From Candidatus Omnitrophota bacterium (GTDB taxonomy: Bacteria > Omnitrophota > Gorgyraeia > 2-01-FULL-45-10): a stretch of 36,567 nucleotides of DNA. The stretch lies in assembly GCA_003142795.1 (NCBI GenBank), contig PLNN01000035.1, forward strand, positions 1 to 36,567, in the 5' to 3' direction. Every line of letters starts with the position of its first letter. The stretch's first letter is position 1. The translations under genes and the position numbers were made by a program. The notes beneath the pieces were generated by a model. The model saw only the letters and a program-made list of their open reading frames with translations, did no database searches and was not told where the DNA came from. Below are positions 1-9,767 of the stretch, in pieces.

Positions 1-3000
1 CATCCGGCATGGTCTACTACCATTATCTTGATGAGAATTGGAACAGTCAGGGATATGGAAGAGTGGATATATCGCGAAGACAGACCGCATTAGATGGCGA
101 GCTATCTTACACGTATACTTACTACCAGGATTCGGCAGGAAGGCTCGAGACGAAAAATGCATATTTTGACTCTAGCTTTACCAACCTTGTGGAAACCTAC
201 TTCTATGACAATGACCCTATAGGAACTGGACACAGCTATTACACCGATGGCCGCATCTCTTCGACAATACTTGCCTCACTCGATTCATCCGGCATGGTCT
301 ACTACCATTATCTTGATGAGAATTGGAACAGTCAAGGATATGGCAGAATGGACACATCGAGAAGAGAGACTGCGTTAGACGGTGAGATATCTTACACATA
401 TAGTTACTACCAGGACTCTACAGGAAGGCTCGAGACGAAAAATGCATATTCAGACCTTAATAGTACATCTCTTGTGAAAACCTACACGTATACCTATTAC
501 GATGATAGCTGTATCCTTTCAACAACACTTGCCTCACCTGATTCATCCGGCATGGTCTACTACCACTATCTTGATGAGGATTGGAACTCTCAGGGCTACG
601 GCAGAATAGACCAATCTGTGAGACAGTCTGCATTAGGTAGCGAGCTATCTTACACGTATAGTTACTACCAGGATTTCACAGGAAGGCTTGATACGAAAAA
701 TGCATATTTTGACTCTAGCTTTACCAACCTTGTGGAAACCTACTTCTATGACAATGACCCTATAGGAACTGGACACAGCTATTACACCGATGGCCGCATC
801 TCTTCGACAATACTTGCCTCACCCGATTCATCAGGCATGATCTACTACCATTATCTTGATGAGAACTGGAATGGTCAAGGGTATGGAAGGGTGGACTTAT
901 CGCGAAGACAGACTGCATTAGACGGTGAGATGTCTTACACATATAGTTACTACCAGGATTCCACAGGACGACTTGAGACGAAGAATGCGTATTCTGACTT
1001 AAACGGGACGGCTCTTATAACAACCCGCACCTATTATAATGATCCAACGAATTACCTTTCCTCAGTAACTTTTGCATTAGCCGATTCTTTTGGCATGATC
1101 TACTATCACTTTCTTGATGAAGATTGGAGCTCTCAAGGATACGGCAGGATTGATAAATCCGCATCAGATATTCCTCGTAACGGTAATCTTGAATATACAT
1201 TTAGCGGCGATCTTGTATATATAGGCGAGCTCTCATATGCCTATACTTATTATGACGATTCTACAGGTCGGCTCAAGACAGTGAATGCATATTCAGACTC
1301 CAATTGCATAAGCCTACTTACAACTTATAACTATTATAACGATTCTACGAATAGACTCGAGACAAAAGTAGATGCGGCCAGCGGCGAGACCTATACCTAT
1401 TATAACGATGCCTCGGGCTACATCGAATCTCAAACATTAGTTTCACCTGATTCTTTCGGGAACGTCTACTACCACTATATCAATGAGAACTGGAACAACC
1501 GGGGATTCGGCAGGGTCGATGAATCTATTATGCAGACTCCTGTTAACGGCGAGCTTTCTTATACGTATACTTACTATATCGAGGATCCGACCTGGGTCGA
1601 GACAAAGAACGCGTATTCCGATGCTAATTGTAAGATGCTTATAGCTACCTACAATTATTTTGATGATGAAACGAACAGGATTAAGTCAAAGACGGAGTTT
1701 CCTGCGGCTACATCTGGTGCGGCGTCACCGATGTTGGATGTCATCAATAGTCAAGGCGTAACCTATACCTATTATAACGATTCCACGGCATATGGGGAAT
1801 CCAAGACTTATATCAATACAAGCGGAAGGATTGAAACAGACTACTATCTAAACGAGAACTGGAATTACCGCAGCTACGGCAGGATCAGTAAATCTACGAC
1901 TGTCAGCGGGAATTCGTATTCCTATACTTACTATGACGATTCTACGGATCGCCTTCAGTCAGTAAGCTCATATTGGGACGATAACTGGACAACTCTCGAT
2001 GCTATCTATAATTATTCTGATGATCCAGCAAATAGAGTTATGTCAAGAACAGATTCTTCTCCATCAATACCTAATGTATCCAGAATAGATTACATCTATT
2101 ATAACGATTCATTAATAAAATCGAAAACTGTGGTTTTTTACAAGGGTTCCTATACTTTAGACTATCTTGATGAGAATTGGGATAATCAAGGCTATGGTAG
2201 AGTTAAGAAAGAATTTGACAATATTTATTATGGCGCCACTCATGAAATAGATATAATTTATTATTATTATACTGACGATTCGGGATGTCCCGCTGGAATG
2301 ACAGTTCATAGGGAATTCCCGGAATTCCCAAGCACATCCTACGATGGTAGTATAACCATAGCTAGGGGGTTTGACGTTGACCCATACCATTATACGCGTT
2401 ATACGCTTTGGCCCGGTAACACTCGGTTGTACTACACAGGTACTTTTTATCTCACTTATACCGGAAACTTGCTTGTTGAAGGAGAGCCCACGACGCAGAC
2501 ATTCAATGGTATTGATGTGACCGCTGGAGGTTGGGACGATACGTATGAGTCGCAAAATATATTGCAGGTTAATGCTATACAACAACAGATTTCGAATTTG
2601 AATAATTCGACTGACCAGTTTCCGAACGGCGAGGATGCGGGGAAACAACAAATCGATAATAAAAATCAGCAGATAGGTATTGATTCCAATAATATTATGG
2701 ATTTGAGTGATTTTATGAATCGTGATGATTTAAAAGCGGTATTAAAAGCAAAGTATGGTGATCAGAAGGGTACTGAATTATTTGATGGTGTAACGAATAT
2801 AGAAACTTATCTAAACCAGAATTATCCGTCTATCGATATAAGAGCTAACGATTACGTTAATACGACAGTAAATTTACCACCCACGCTCGACAATCTGGGT
2901 ATCAAGATATCATTTTCCGCCGGCGACCCATTTTTTGGTAGTTATGATGTAGATCCTTTACTCGGAGTTTATAATGGCCGCGATGCTTTTGTTAAAGTTG

Positions 3001-3539
3001 ATATCGACCTCAAGAATGGCTCTGCCGTAGAAGCGAATATAACGACTACTTCAGGACCAACATTCTTTACCAAGACGACCTTAAGCACAGATTTGACCCA
3101 GATAGGCTCAGAGAACGGTTCATATATCACTCTCTACTCTCCAGCATTGTCTTCTACCTCCTACAATTTTTCTGGCGTCAATGCCGAGGGCTGTTATTTT
3201 GGGGTACGCTATGATACGGTTAATACAACTGACCTGTTACATACGAATTCCGAAGCCCTTGTCTACATTCCGCAGGAAGTGATAGAAGGGCGGAGGCAGG
3301 CCGTGACCAGTAGTGAAGTATATGGGAAATTATTGTATGATATATACAACAATACCAAAATGTCTTTGACACCGGCAGAGATGAATATTATTGAAACGGG
3401 AACTGCAGTGATTGCCCAACAGGCCCTGCAGAATATTACATCGCTGACACCGACCGACAAGATGAGTATAATCAATGGCCAGATAGCCGATATACTTTAT
3501 AAAGTTATGGCGCCACATATAATATATTATATAGAGTAA
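1..3539 (+). CDS. C-terminal part of a large repeat protein (YD/RHS-like degenerate repeats, units with YYHYLDENWNSQGYGR and YTYYxDSTGRLETKNAY); start lies upstream of the window
   Basis: ORF open from the first bases (in-frame S-G-M matches the repeat context DSSGMVYYHYLDE); many imperfect internal repeats; stop at 3539. Confidence 0.8.
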   Translation, partial: SGMVYYHYLDENWNSQGYGRVDISRRQTALDGELSYTYTYYQDSAGRLETKNAYFDSSFTNLVETYFYDNDPIGTGHSYYTDGRISSTILASLDSSGMVYYHYLDENWNSQGYGRMDTSRRETALDGEISYTYSYYQDSTGRLETKNAYSDLNSTSLVKTYTYTYYDDSCILSTTLASPDSSGMVYYHYLDEDWNSQGYGRIDQSVRQSALGSELSYTYSYYQDFTGRLDTKNAYFDSSFTNLVETYFYDNDPIGTGHSYYTDGRISSTILASPDSSGMIYYHYLDENWNGQGYGRVDLSRRQTALDGEMSYTYSYYQDSTGRLETKNAYSDLNGTALITTRTYYNDPTNYLSSVTFALADSFGMIYYHFLDEDWSSQGYGRIDKSASDIPRNGNLEYTFSGDLVYIGELSYAYTYYDDSTGRLKTVNAYSDSNCISLLTTYNYYNDSTNRLETKVDAASGETYTYYNDASGYIESQTLVSPDSFGNVYYHYINENWNNRGFGRVDESIMQTPVNGELSYTYTYYIEDPTWVETKNAYSDANCKMLIATYNYFDDETNRIKSKTEFPAATSGAASPMLDVINSQGVTYTYYNDSTAYGESKTYINTSGRIETDYYLNENWNYRSYGRISKSTTVSGNSYSYTYYDDSTDRLQSVSSYWDDNWTTLDAIYNYSDDPANRVMSRTDSSPSIPNVSRIDYIYYNDSLIKSKTVVFYKGSYTLDYLDENWDNQGYGRVKKEFDNIYYGATHEIDIIYYYYTDDSGCPAGMTVHREFPEFPSTSYDGSITIARGFDVDPYHYTRYTLWPGNTRLYYTGTFYLTYTGNLLVEGEPTTQTFNGIDVTAGGWDDTYESQNILQVNAIQQQISNLNNSTDQFPNGEDAGKQQIDNKNQQIGIDSNNIMDLSDFMNRDDLKAVLKAKYGDQKGTELFDGVTNIETYLNQNYPSIDIRANDYVNTTVNLPPTLDNLGIKISFSAGDPFFGSYDVDPLLGVYNGRDAFVKVDIDLKNGSAVEANITTTSGPTFFTKTTLSTDLTQIGSENGSYITLYSPALSSTSYNFSGVNAEGCYFGVRYDTVNTTDLLHTNSEALVYIPQEVIEGRRQAVTSSEVYGKLLYDIYNNTKMSLTPAEMNIIETGTAVIAQQALQNITSLTPTDKMSIINGQIADILYKVMAPHIIYYIE
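150..279. repeat. 130-bp repeat copy 1; copy 2 at 693-822 appears identical by eye
   Basis: Direct comparison of acgaaaaatgcatattttgac...cgacaatacttgcctcac at both places, offset 543 bp. Confidence 0.85.
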
Positions 3540-3574
3540 CCCAACTGTTCAAGAGTATTATAGGAAAGACAAAA

Positions 3575-4546
3575 ATGAATAAATCTAAAATTTTATTATA
3601 TGGTGCAATTTTTATAATCTTATTTTCCACTGCAAGGTGTTTTGCATCTGATAAAGGGCCTGAAATAAAAGGGAGATTCGTTTTTGATTCAAATAGGCAA
3701 TCATTTTCAGATATCTTCATTACCGAAAATGGCAAAACAAGACTTCTTCTAAAAAATGCAGGACATCCCGTTTGGTCTGCAAGTGGAAAGATAATTGCTT
3801 GTACAAGCATTGATGATGAATTAAAGAAGTATGGATTTTGGATCGTGGATTACAACAACAATAATAAAGAATTTATAGAAATGCCAGCGGGACTTGGAAT
3901 GCCGGTTATTTTTGGATGGAGTCCGGATGATACAAAGATATATTATGTACCACACTCCCTTGTAAGATCGGAATATAAGAATAAGGTTTACTATTATAAT
4001 CTTTTATCAAAGACTCACACAAAGATAATAGAATTGGACGAGAAATTTTACATTCAGGTTTTCAAAATCTCTCCTAAGGGCGATAAGTTTATAATAAGCG
4101 GTTCGGCTGGCATGCGAAATCTTGCTTCTTATATATCAAATAGCGACGGAACAAATCTCAGGATGATAGGAAAATATAGAGGTAACAGTGCATGGTATCC
4201 CGATAATGAGCATATAGTTTATATAACGAATATCTCAGAAGACGGTCAGCAGTATTCTTACGATATACCTGCGCGGGGATATTTTTTTAGGATGAACATA
4301 AACACTGGTAAGATAGAAAAACTATGGCGCTGTAATATACCGTGGCTCATGGATATCAAAATATCACGTGATGGTAAATATTTTTATTATGTGGCCTCAG
4401 TGCCGGGAGGAGGGCGCGCTATATACGTCTCCCCGATAGACAATCCCGATAAAGTGATCCAGGTAACACATCCTGTGCCCTTAACCTCAGTTCCAGGCAG
4501 TCATTCGCACGATGATAATCCCGATTGGTATCAAGAAGGTAAATAG
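3575..4546 (+). CDS. Secreted TolB-like / WD40-like beta-propeller (PD40) protein
   Basis: Signal peptide; repeated motifs such as GHPVWSASGKIIACTS, GWSPDDTKIYYV, SAWYPDNEHIVYIT. Confidence 0.65.
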   Translation: MNKSKILLYGAIFIILFSTARCFASDKGPEIKGRFVFDSNRQSFSDIFITENGKTRLLLKNAGHPVWSASGKIIACTSIDDELKKYGFWIVDYNNNNKEFIEMPAGLGMPVIFGWSPDDTKIYYVPHSLVRSEYKNKVYYYNLLSKTHTKIIELDEKFYIQVFKISPKGDKFIISGSAGMRNLASYISNSDGTNLRMIGKYRGNSAWYPDNEHIVYITNISEDGQQYSYDIPARGYFFRMNINTGKIEKLWRCNIPWLMDIKISRDGKYFYYVASVPGGGRAIYVSPIDNPDKVIQVTHPVPLTSVPGSHSHDDNPDWYQEGK

Positions 4547-4607
4547 GGGACGTGTCATTTAGGGACACACAACTCTAAAGTATTTTAAAATATTTTGCAA
4601 TAATTTA

Positions 4608-4664
4608 GCCTCTTTTTACGTCTTTATATATGAGAACATGTATAAAGACGATCAAGAGGCTTTT
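4608..4664. terminator. Long stem-loop followed by TTTT; terminator or REP-like hairpin
   Basis: GCCTCTT-ttta-CGTCTTTATATATG-agaa-CATGTATAAAGACG-atc-AAGAGGC then TTTT. Confidence 0.6.
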
Positions 4665-4686
4665 AAATATCAAAAAGGTAAGTTAG

Positions 4687-7149
4687 ATGAAACGTCCCAT
4701 CCTATACATAGTCATACCATTCTGTATCGGAATAGCGCTTGAGCGCTTTCTCAAGATCCCTGCCGCATATTCGATCATAGCCAGTTTTATTTTTATAGCT
4801 CTTGCCTTATTAAGATCCAATAAAAATGTATTTTCGCACATCAGCCTATACGCAGCCTTATTCTTCTTCGGCATGGCTGCCTATCAGAATTCAACACAAT
4901 TGCCTGCAGACCATATATCCCATTATATCCAAGACATGCCGCAACAGGTCCTTGTGAGGGGAGTGGTGATAGATGATCCGATAACGTCTTCAGCATTATA
5001 TGGTAAAAAGAGGACGGGTTTTGTGCTCCAGGTTAAAGGATTGGGAAAAATGGGACAGTCCCCTTTGGGGACAGTCCCTATTTTTCCTGTTACCGGCCTC
5101 GTAAAAGTCAGCGCCTACTCCGATAAGGGAATACCGGTATCTTTCGGCGACGAGCTTCTCCTTGGGGGAGTATTGGCAAAACCGCACGGACTGAAGAATC
5201 CCGGCGTCTTCGATTACGAGGAATATCTGGCGATAAAAGACGTCCATGCCGTCCTTCGAGTGAAAGATGATTCACCGATAAAGAAACTCGGCAACCGTGC
5301 CGGATGGTTCAACAAATCCGCTTATAAGTTAAGGCACGCCATAAGGAACTTATTCGACAAATATCTAGAGCCTCCTTACGGCGGATTTATGAACGCGATA
5401 ATGATAGGCGACAGGAGCGCGCTCCCGGATACCATTATGGATGACTTCATAAAGACAGGCACGGTCCACATCATCGCCATAAGCGGCCTTAATGTAGGAT
5501 TGATCGCCGCGCTGTTCTTAGCGTTCTTCGGCATATTGCGATTCCCGAAGAAGATCAATCTTGCGCTGACGCTCGTATTTCTTGTTTTCTATACTATCGT
5601 CGCAGGCTCAAGCCCGCCGATAATCAGGGCCACGATGATGTTCGCAGTATTTGTCATAGGATATATAATAGACAGGGAAACCGATACCCTGAATTCTCTT
5701 TCTTTGGCCGCGTTTTTAATACTTCTTTGGAACCCGAAAGAGCTGTTTGACCCGAGTTTCCAGCTCACATTTGTGTCCCTGGCCGGCGTAATAATATTTG
5801 TTCCGAAGATAAATGAGCTGACAGGGTTCGCAATGGCCGCAAGGCGCGTTTCTGTCTTGCAAAGAATGGCCCGTTATTTATATATCGGCATAGTGACATC
5901 GATAGCCGCATGGCTTATAACGTGGCCTATAATTTTAGCTTACTTCAATATAGTTTCGCCAATATCCATAATAGCCAACCTTGTCGTCATACCGTTATTA
6001 TTTGTCCTGACGGCGGCTTCATTCATATTTGCCGGCATAGGTTTTCTGTCAAATTTTTTTGCGAATGCGGCCGCGCCGCTCTTATGCGCCGTCGAAAAAT
6101 GCCTTTTTATGTCGAATCGCTTTTTTGCCGGGATCCCGCTCTCTCACTTCAGGGGGCCCGCGCCGGGGCTTACGTTCCTCGTTCTCTATTATTCGTTGAT
6201 TGCGCTATTGTTTTTACCGGCCATGGTTGAATTCGGCCGGATAACTTTAAGAAGGCAAAGCGTTCTTTTGGTTATTCTCATATTTTTGAATATATTGGTA
6301 TGGCAAGAGAGCATAAATTTCAATAACCAAACTTTAAAGATAACATTTTTAGATGTGGGGCAGGGAGATTCCGCATTTATAGAACTTCCGGGAAATGGGA
6401 ATGCGCTGATCGACGGAGGGCCGGGCGGAGAAGAGGGAAGGTTCGATGCCGGGAAATCCGTAGTAGCGCCGTATCTATGGAATAAAGGAGTAAGATCGAT
6501 CGACGCCGTTATCGTGACGCACTTTCACGCGGACCATTTGGGCGGGCTCATCTACATATTGAAAAATTTTAAAATAGGCTGCGTCATAGATAGCGGCGCG
6601 GTGATACCGGATAGCGCGATGTATAATGAATACATAAAGATCCTGAAGAAAAACCGCATAAGACATTTAAGGGTCGCGAGCGGCGATGTGATCGGACAAG
6701 TGAGCGGCGTGAAATTTTTCGTGTTGAACCCTTCGGAAAACGCCGGCGCGCAGGGATCGTTGTCTTCGGAGAATGACAATTCCGTAGTTCTGAAACTTGT
6801 TTATAAAAATTTCAGCTGTATCTTTTGCGGCGACGCATCATCCGGGGCCATGAGAAACATTATTTCGTATGATTCGTTTTTGAGGTCGGAGGTTATGAAA
6901 GCGCCACATCACGGCGGAGGTCTTGGCGATGAAGAAATCGCGTCGGACTTTTTCATTCGCGTGTCGCCGAAGGTATGCATAATGAGCGCAGGGGATATGT
7001 ACAAGCGAGTTGCGCGGCCTGAGCCAGGATCAAATTTTATAAATTATTTAAATTCAATATGTTATGAAACAAGAAAAAATGGCGCAATAGAAATTTTATC
7101 GGATGGAAGTAGCCCGTATAAAGTCAAAACATACGGGCAGAAAAACTAA
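4687..7149 (+). CDS. comEC: ComEC/Rec2 DNA-uptake channel protein with competence domain and C-terminal metallo-beta-lactamase-like domain
   Basis: Multiple TM segments; IGDRSALPDTIMDDFIKTGTVHIIAISGLNVGLIAALF; LDVGQGDSAFIELPGNGNALIDGG; THFHADHLGGL; MKAPHHGGG. Confidence 0.93.
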   Translation: MKRPILYIVIPFCIGIALERFLKIPAAYSIIASFIFIALALLRSNKNVFSHISLYAALFFFGMAAYQNSTQLPADHISHYIQDMPQQVLVRGVVIDDPITSSALYGKKRTGFVLQVKGLGKMGQSPLGTVPIFPVTGLVKVSAYSDKGIPVSFGDELLLGGVLAKPHGLKNPGVFDYEEYLAIKDVHAVLRVKDDSPIKKLGNRAGWFNKSAYKLRHAIRNLFDKYLEPPYGGFMNAIMIGDRSALPDTIMDDFIKTGTVHIIAISGLNVGLIAALFLAFFGILRFPKKINLALTLVFLVFYTIVAGSSPPIIRATMMFAVFVIGYIIDRETDTLNSLSLAAFLILLWNPKELFDPSFQLTFVSLAGVIIFVPKINELTGFAMAARRVSVLQRMARYLYIGIVTSIAAWLITWPIILAYFNIVSPISIIANLVVIPLLFVLTAASFIFAGIGFLSNFFANAAAPLLCAVEKCLFMSNRFFAGIPLSHFRGPAPGLTFLVLYYSLIALLFLPAMVEFGRITLRRQSVLLVILIFLNILVWQESINFNNQTLKITFLDVGQGDSAFIELPGNGNALIDGGPGGEEGRFDAGKSVVAPYLWNKGVRSIDAVIVTHFHADHLGGLIYILKNFKIGCVIDSGAVIPDSAMYNEYIKILKKNRIRHLRVASGDVIGQVSGVKFFVLNPSENAGAQGSLSSENDNSVVLKLVYKNFSCIFCGDASSGAMRNIISYDSFLRSEVMKAPHHGGGLGDEEIASDFFIRVSPKVCIMSAGDMYKRVARPEPGSNFINYLNSICYETRKNGAIEILSDGSSPYKVKTYGQKN
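5052..5078. repeat. REP-like imperfect palindrome inside comEC
   Basis: GGGACAGTCCCC-TTT-GGGGACAGTCCC, arms complementary except one A:A. Confidence 0.7.
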
Positions 7150-7166
7150 CTTTTTTATATTTTACC

Positions 7167-7195
7167 TTGACAAAGTATATATTATATGATATATT
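7167..7195 (+). promoter_or_regulatory. Sigma70-like promoter upstream of the PilZ gene
   Basis: TTGACA - 17 nt - TATATT. Confidence 0.6.
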
Positions 7196-7290
7196 TTAAC
7201 AAATTGAAGCGATTTTCAGATGCAGGAATTATATTATTTTTATAAAATGTCCCGGGAAAAACAAGGGATAAAATAGGAGCCAGACGCTAG

Positions 7291-7656
7291 ATGGAGAATC
7301 TAAATAATGTGGAAGAGAAACGCAGATACAGAAGAATAGATTCGGCCCTTTCGGTTAGGTACAGAAATTTAAGAAAAAACGAAAATCCCACGATCGAATC
7401 CCTCAGTAAAAACATAGGCGAGGGAGGGGTGTGTTTTAACTCGGGCGAATTTATTTCGCTTGCTTGCCGCATGATAGTGGAGATAACCCTGCCAACGACA
7501 CCAAAACCGATAAAGGCCATATCGAAAGTGGCCTGGATCAGAAAGATTCCTGCCGGCGATAGTTACCAGATAGGCAATCAGTTCTTGGAAATAACCAAAG
7601 ACGACAGGGATCGCATATCGCAATTCATCAATCAGGTAGTGAAGTTAAATACCTGA
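7291..7656 (+). CDS. PilZ-domain protein
   Basis: RRYRRIDSALSVRY...SKNIGEGGVCF...AKVAW-like region ISKVAWIRK; GNQFLEI. Confidence 0.8.
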   Translation: MENLNNVEEKRRYRRIDSALSVRYRNLRKNENPTIESLSKNIGEGGVCFNSGEFISLACRMIVEITLPTTPKPIKAISKVAWIRKIPAGDSYQIGNQFLEITKDDRDRISQFINQVVKLNT

Positions 7657-7703
7657 CCTCATCGGAAACTGAAGTTCCCTCATCCTAAAAAGTAATTCAT
7701 TCT

Positions 7704-7733
7704 TTGACTAATCGATCATTTGCATGGTATAAT
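7704..7733 (+). promoter_or_regulatory. Sigma70-like promoter overlapping the track's predicted TTG start
   Basis: TTGACT (7704-7709) - 18 nt - TATAAT (7728-7733). Confidence 0.65.
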
Positions 7734-7748
7734 TTATCCTTAAAATAT

Positions 7749-9767
7749 ATGAAGAAGACTATAATTAATTACAAAATATTTCTCATGACAGGGATCATTC
7801 TCGCGCTCTTGTCAAATACGGCTTTTGCATATTGGTTATGGACGCCTGAGACTAAGAAATTCGTAAATCCCAAATACGCCGTCAAGGATAGCCCTAAAGA
7901 ACAGTTCGATTGGGCGATGAGTTTCTATAATGCAAAAGACTATCAGCGTGCCGTTTCTGAATTCGAGAAACTGGTCAAGCAGTATGAGTATTCCGAATAT
8001 GCCGCCGATTCCCAGTATTATGCAGGCCTTTCCTATGAGACCATGGGGAAGTTCTATATTGCGTACCAGAATTATCAAAAAGCGATAGATAATTTTCCTC
8101 ATATCGAAAATTTAGACGAGATAATCGCAAGAGAATTTAATATAGCGAATTTCTACGCCACTAAAGATAACCCGAAGGTCCTCGGCATGGATATAATGAT
8201 GGCCCTGGACCGGGCAATAGAGATATATAAGAAGGTAGTGGATAACGCTCCGTACGGCAAGCTTGCCGAAGAGTCCCAATTTAAGATGGGCGAGGCTCTC
8301 AAGAAAGGCGAGCGTTATGACGAGGCCATACAGGCGTTCCAAAAGCTGGCGGAAGATTATCCAAATTCCAAATTCGCGGACAAAGCACGATACGAGACCG
8401 CTTATTGCGCCTACAAGGCATCCTTGAAACCGGCTTATGATATCGAACCGACCGACAAAGCGATAAAGGCGTTCCAGAATTTTGCGGAATCCAACCAGGA
8501 TAAAGAACTGTCGAAAGAGGCAGATAAGACGGTCTTGCGGCTTAGGGATAAGGCTGCCGAGAAATCTATGATAACTGCCAGGTTCTATGAGAGTCAGAAC
8601 CATTACCAGTCCGCGGTAATATATTATCAGGAGGTATTGGATAAATTCCCGGATTGTTCCTTTGTGAAAGAGGCGAGAACAAAAATAGATAAATTGTCCG
8701 CTGTTATAAAGAACCGCGAAGACAGAGCTAAAGGGCTGCCCGGAGAAGGACCAAGATCCTGGAACCCAATAAAATTCGCAAACAAACCTAAACCTAAAGA
8801 AACAACTGATCAAAACCAGGCGCCGAAGGCCGCAAAGTCCAGTACATGGAAACCATTCAGTTTTGCAAATAAACCTAAGCCCGAGAAAGTAGCTGCTGAT
8901 CAAGTCCGGGAAGCGAAAGCCAAACCTAGTACATGGAAACCATTCAGCCTTGCAAGTAAGCCGAAACCCAAGAAAGAACCCGTCCAGGCCGTTACAACTG
9001 ATAACGCTGATCAGAATACTAAAGTAGAAAACGCTAAGGTCCAAAAAAAAGGATGGGCGCCTTTCACTTTAGCAGGACCGGCCAAGAAAAAGGAAACGGT
9101 TGAGCAAGCCCAAGCGCCTAAGGCTGTAAGAGCAAGCACATGGAAACCATTCAGCTTTGCAAATAAACCTAAGCCCGAAAAAGTAGCTACTGAGCAAGTC
9201 CGGGAAACGAAAGCCGAAAAACCCAGCACATGGAAACCATTCAGTTTTGCAAATAAACCTAAACCCGAGAAAGTAGCTGCTGAGCAAGTCCAGGAACCGA
9301 AAGCCAAACCCAGCACGTGGAAGCCATTCAGCTTTGCAAGCAAGCCGAAACCCAAAAAAGAACCCGTCCAATCCGTCACAACTGATAGCGCTGATCAAGA
9401 TAATAAAAAGAAAGAATCGGCCGGGCAAGATCAGGAACCGAAAGCCGTGAGGCTTAATAGCTGGAGCCCGCTTAATTTTAGCGGTAAACCAAAACCTGGG
9501 AAAACTCTTGTCGCATCTCAAACCGAGCCTTTAAAAACAGAAACCGCACCGGTAACTGAAGAGCCGCAGGCAACAACTGCTGCTCAAGGTGCCGAAGCGG
9601 AAAAGGCGCCGGTTGTTCCGGAAGCGGGAGCTGGTGTCGAGGCTGCTCCAGCGTCAGAGACAACTACCGAGCCCGCAACCGAGACGGTCGCGATCAAAGA
9701 TACAAGTACGGCTCAAGATACAGGTGTGGCAAATACAGACGAACCAAAAAAGCAAGAGGTGAGATGA
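7749..9767 (+). CDS. BamD/YbgF-like TPR outer-membrane assembly protein with long repetitive C-terminal tail; start revised from 7704 to 7749
   Basis: Signal peptide MKKTIINYKIFLMTGIILALLSNTAFA; TPRs (DYQRAVSEFEKLVKQYEYSEYAADSQYYAGLSYE); Lys/Pro-rich repeats. Confidence 0.75.
   Translation: MKKTIINYKIFLMTGIILALLSNTAFAYWLWTPETKKFVNPKYAVKDSPKEQFDWAMSFYNAKDYQRAVSEFEKLVKQYEYSEYAADSQYYAGLSYETMGKFYIAYQNYQKAIDNFPHIENLDEIIAREFNIANFYATKDNPKVLGMDIMMALDRAIEIYKKVVDNAPYGKLAEESQFKMGEALKKGERYDEAIQAFQKLAEDYPNSKFADKARYETAYCAYKASLKPAYDIEPTDKAIKAFQNFAESNQDKELSKEADKTVLRLRDKAAEKSMITARFYESQNHYQSAVIYYQEVLDKFPDCSFVKEARTKIDKLSAVIKNREDRAKGLPGEGPRSWNPIKFANKPKPKETTDQNQAPKAAKSSTWKPFSFANKPKPEKVAADQVREAKAKPSTWKPFSLASKPKPKKEPVQAVTTDNADQNTKVENAKVQKKGWAPFTLAGPAKKKETVEQAQAPKAVRASTWKPFSFANKPKPEKVATEQVRETKAEKPSTWKPFSFANKPKPEKVAAEQVQEPKAKPSTWKPFSFASKPKPKKEPVQSVTTDSADQDNKKKESAGQDQEPKAVRLNSWSPLNFSGKPKPGKTLVASQTEPLKTETAPVTEEPQATTAAQGAEAEKAPVVPEAGAGVEAAPASETTTEPATETVAIKDTSTAQDTGVANTDEPKKQEVR
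8754..9510 (+). repeat. About eight ~29-45 aa units with motif S-[TS]-W-x-P-[FIL]-x-[FL]-[AS]-x-K-P-K-P
   Basis: RSWNPIKFANKPKP, STWKPFSFANKPKP (x3), STWKPFSLASKPKP, GWAPFTLAGPAKK, STWKPFSFASKPKP, NSWSPLNFSGKPKP. Confidence 0.9.

Noticed and set aside
9-2300. Repeat region considered as a CRISPR-like or VNTR non-coding array
   Set aside because: Repeats keep the reading frame throughout and encode a consistent protein module.
2157-2651. 164-aa minus-strand ORF inside the repeat protein
   Set aside because: No recognisable domain; lies within a long plus-strand ORF.
8112-9044. 310-aa minus-strand ORF (and 9011-9379, 9069-9521) opposite the BamD-like gene
   Set aside because: Antisense shadow of a repetitive coding sequence with strong plus-strand evidence (signal peptide, TPRs); the product is low-complexity and unlike a real protein.
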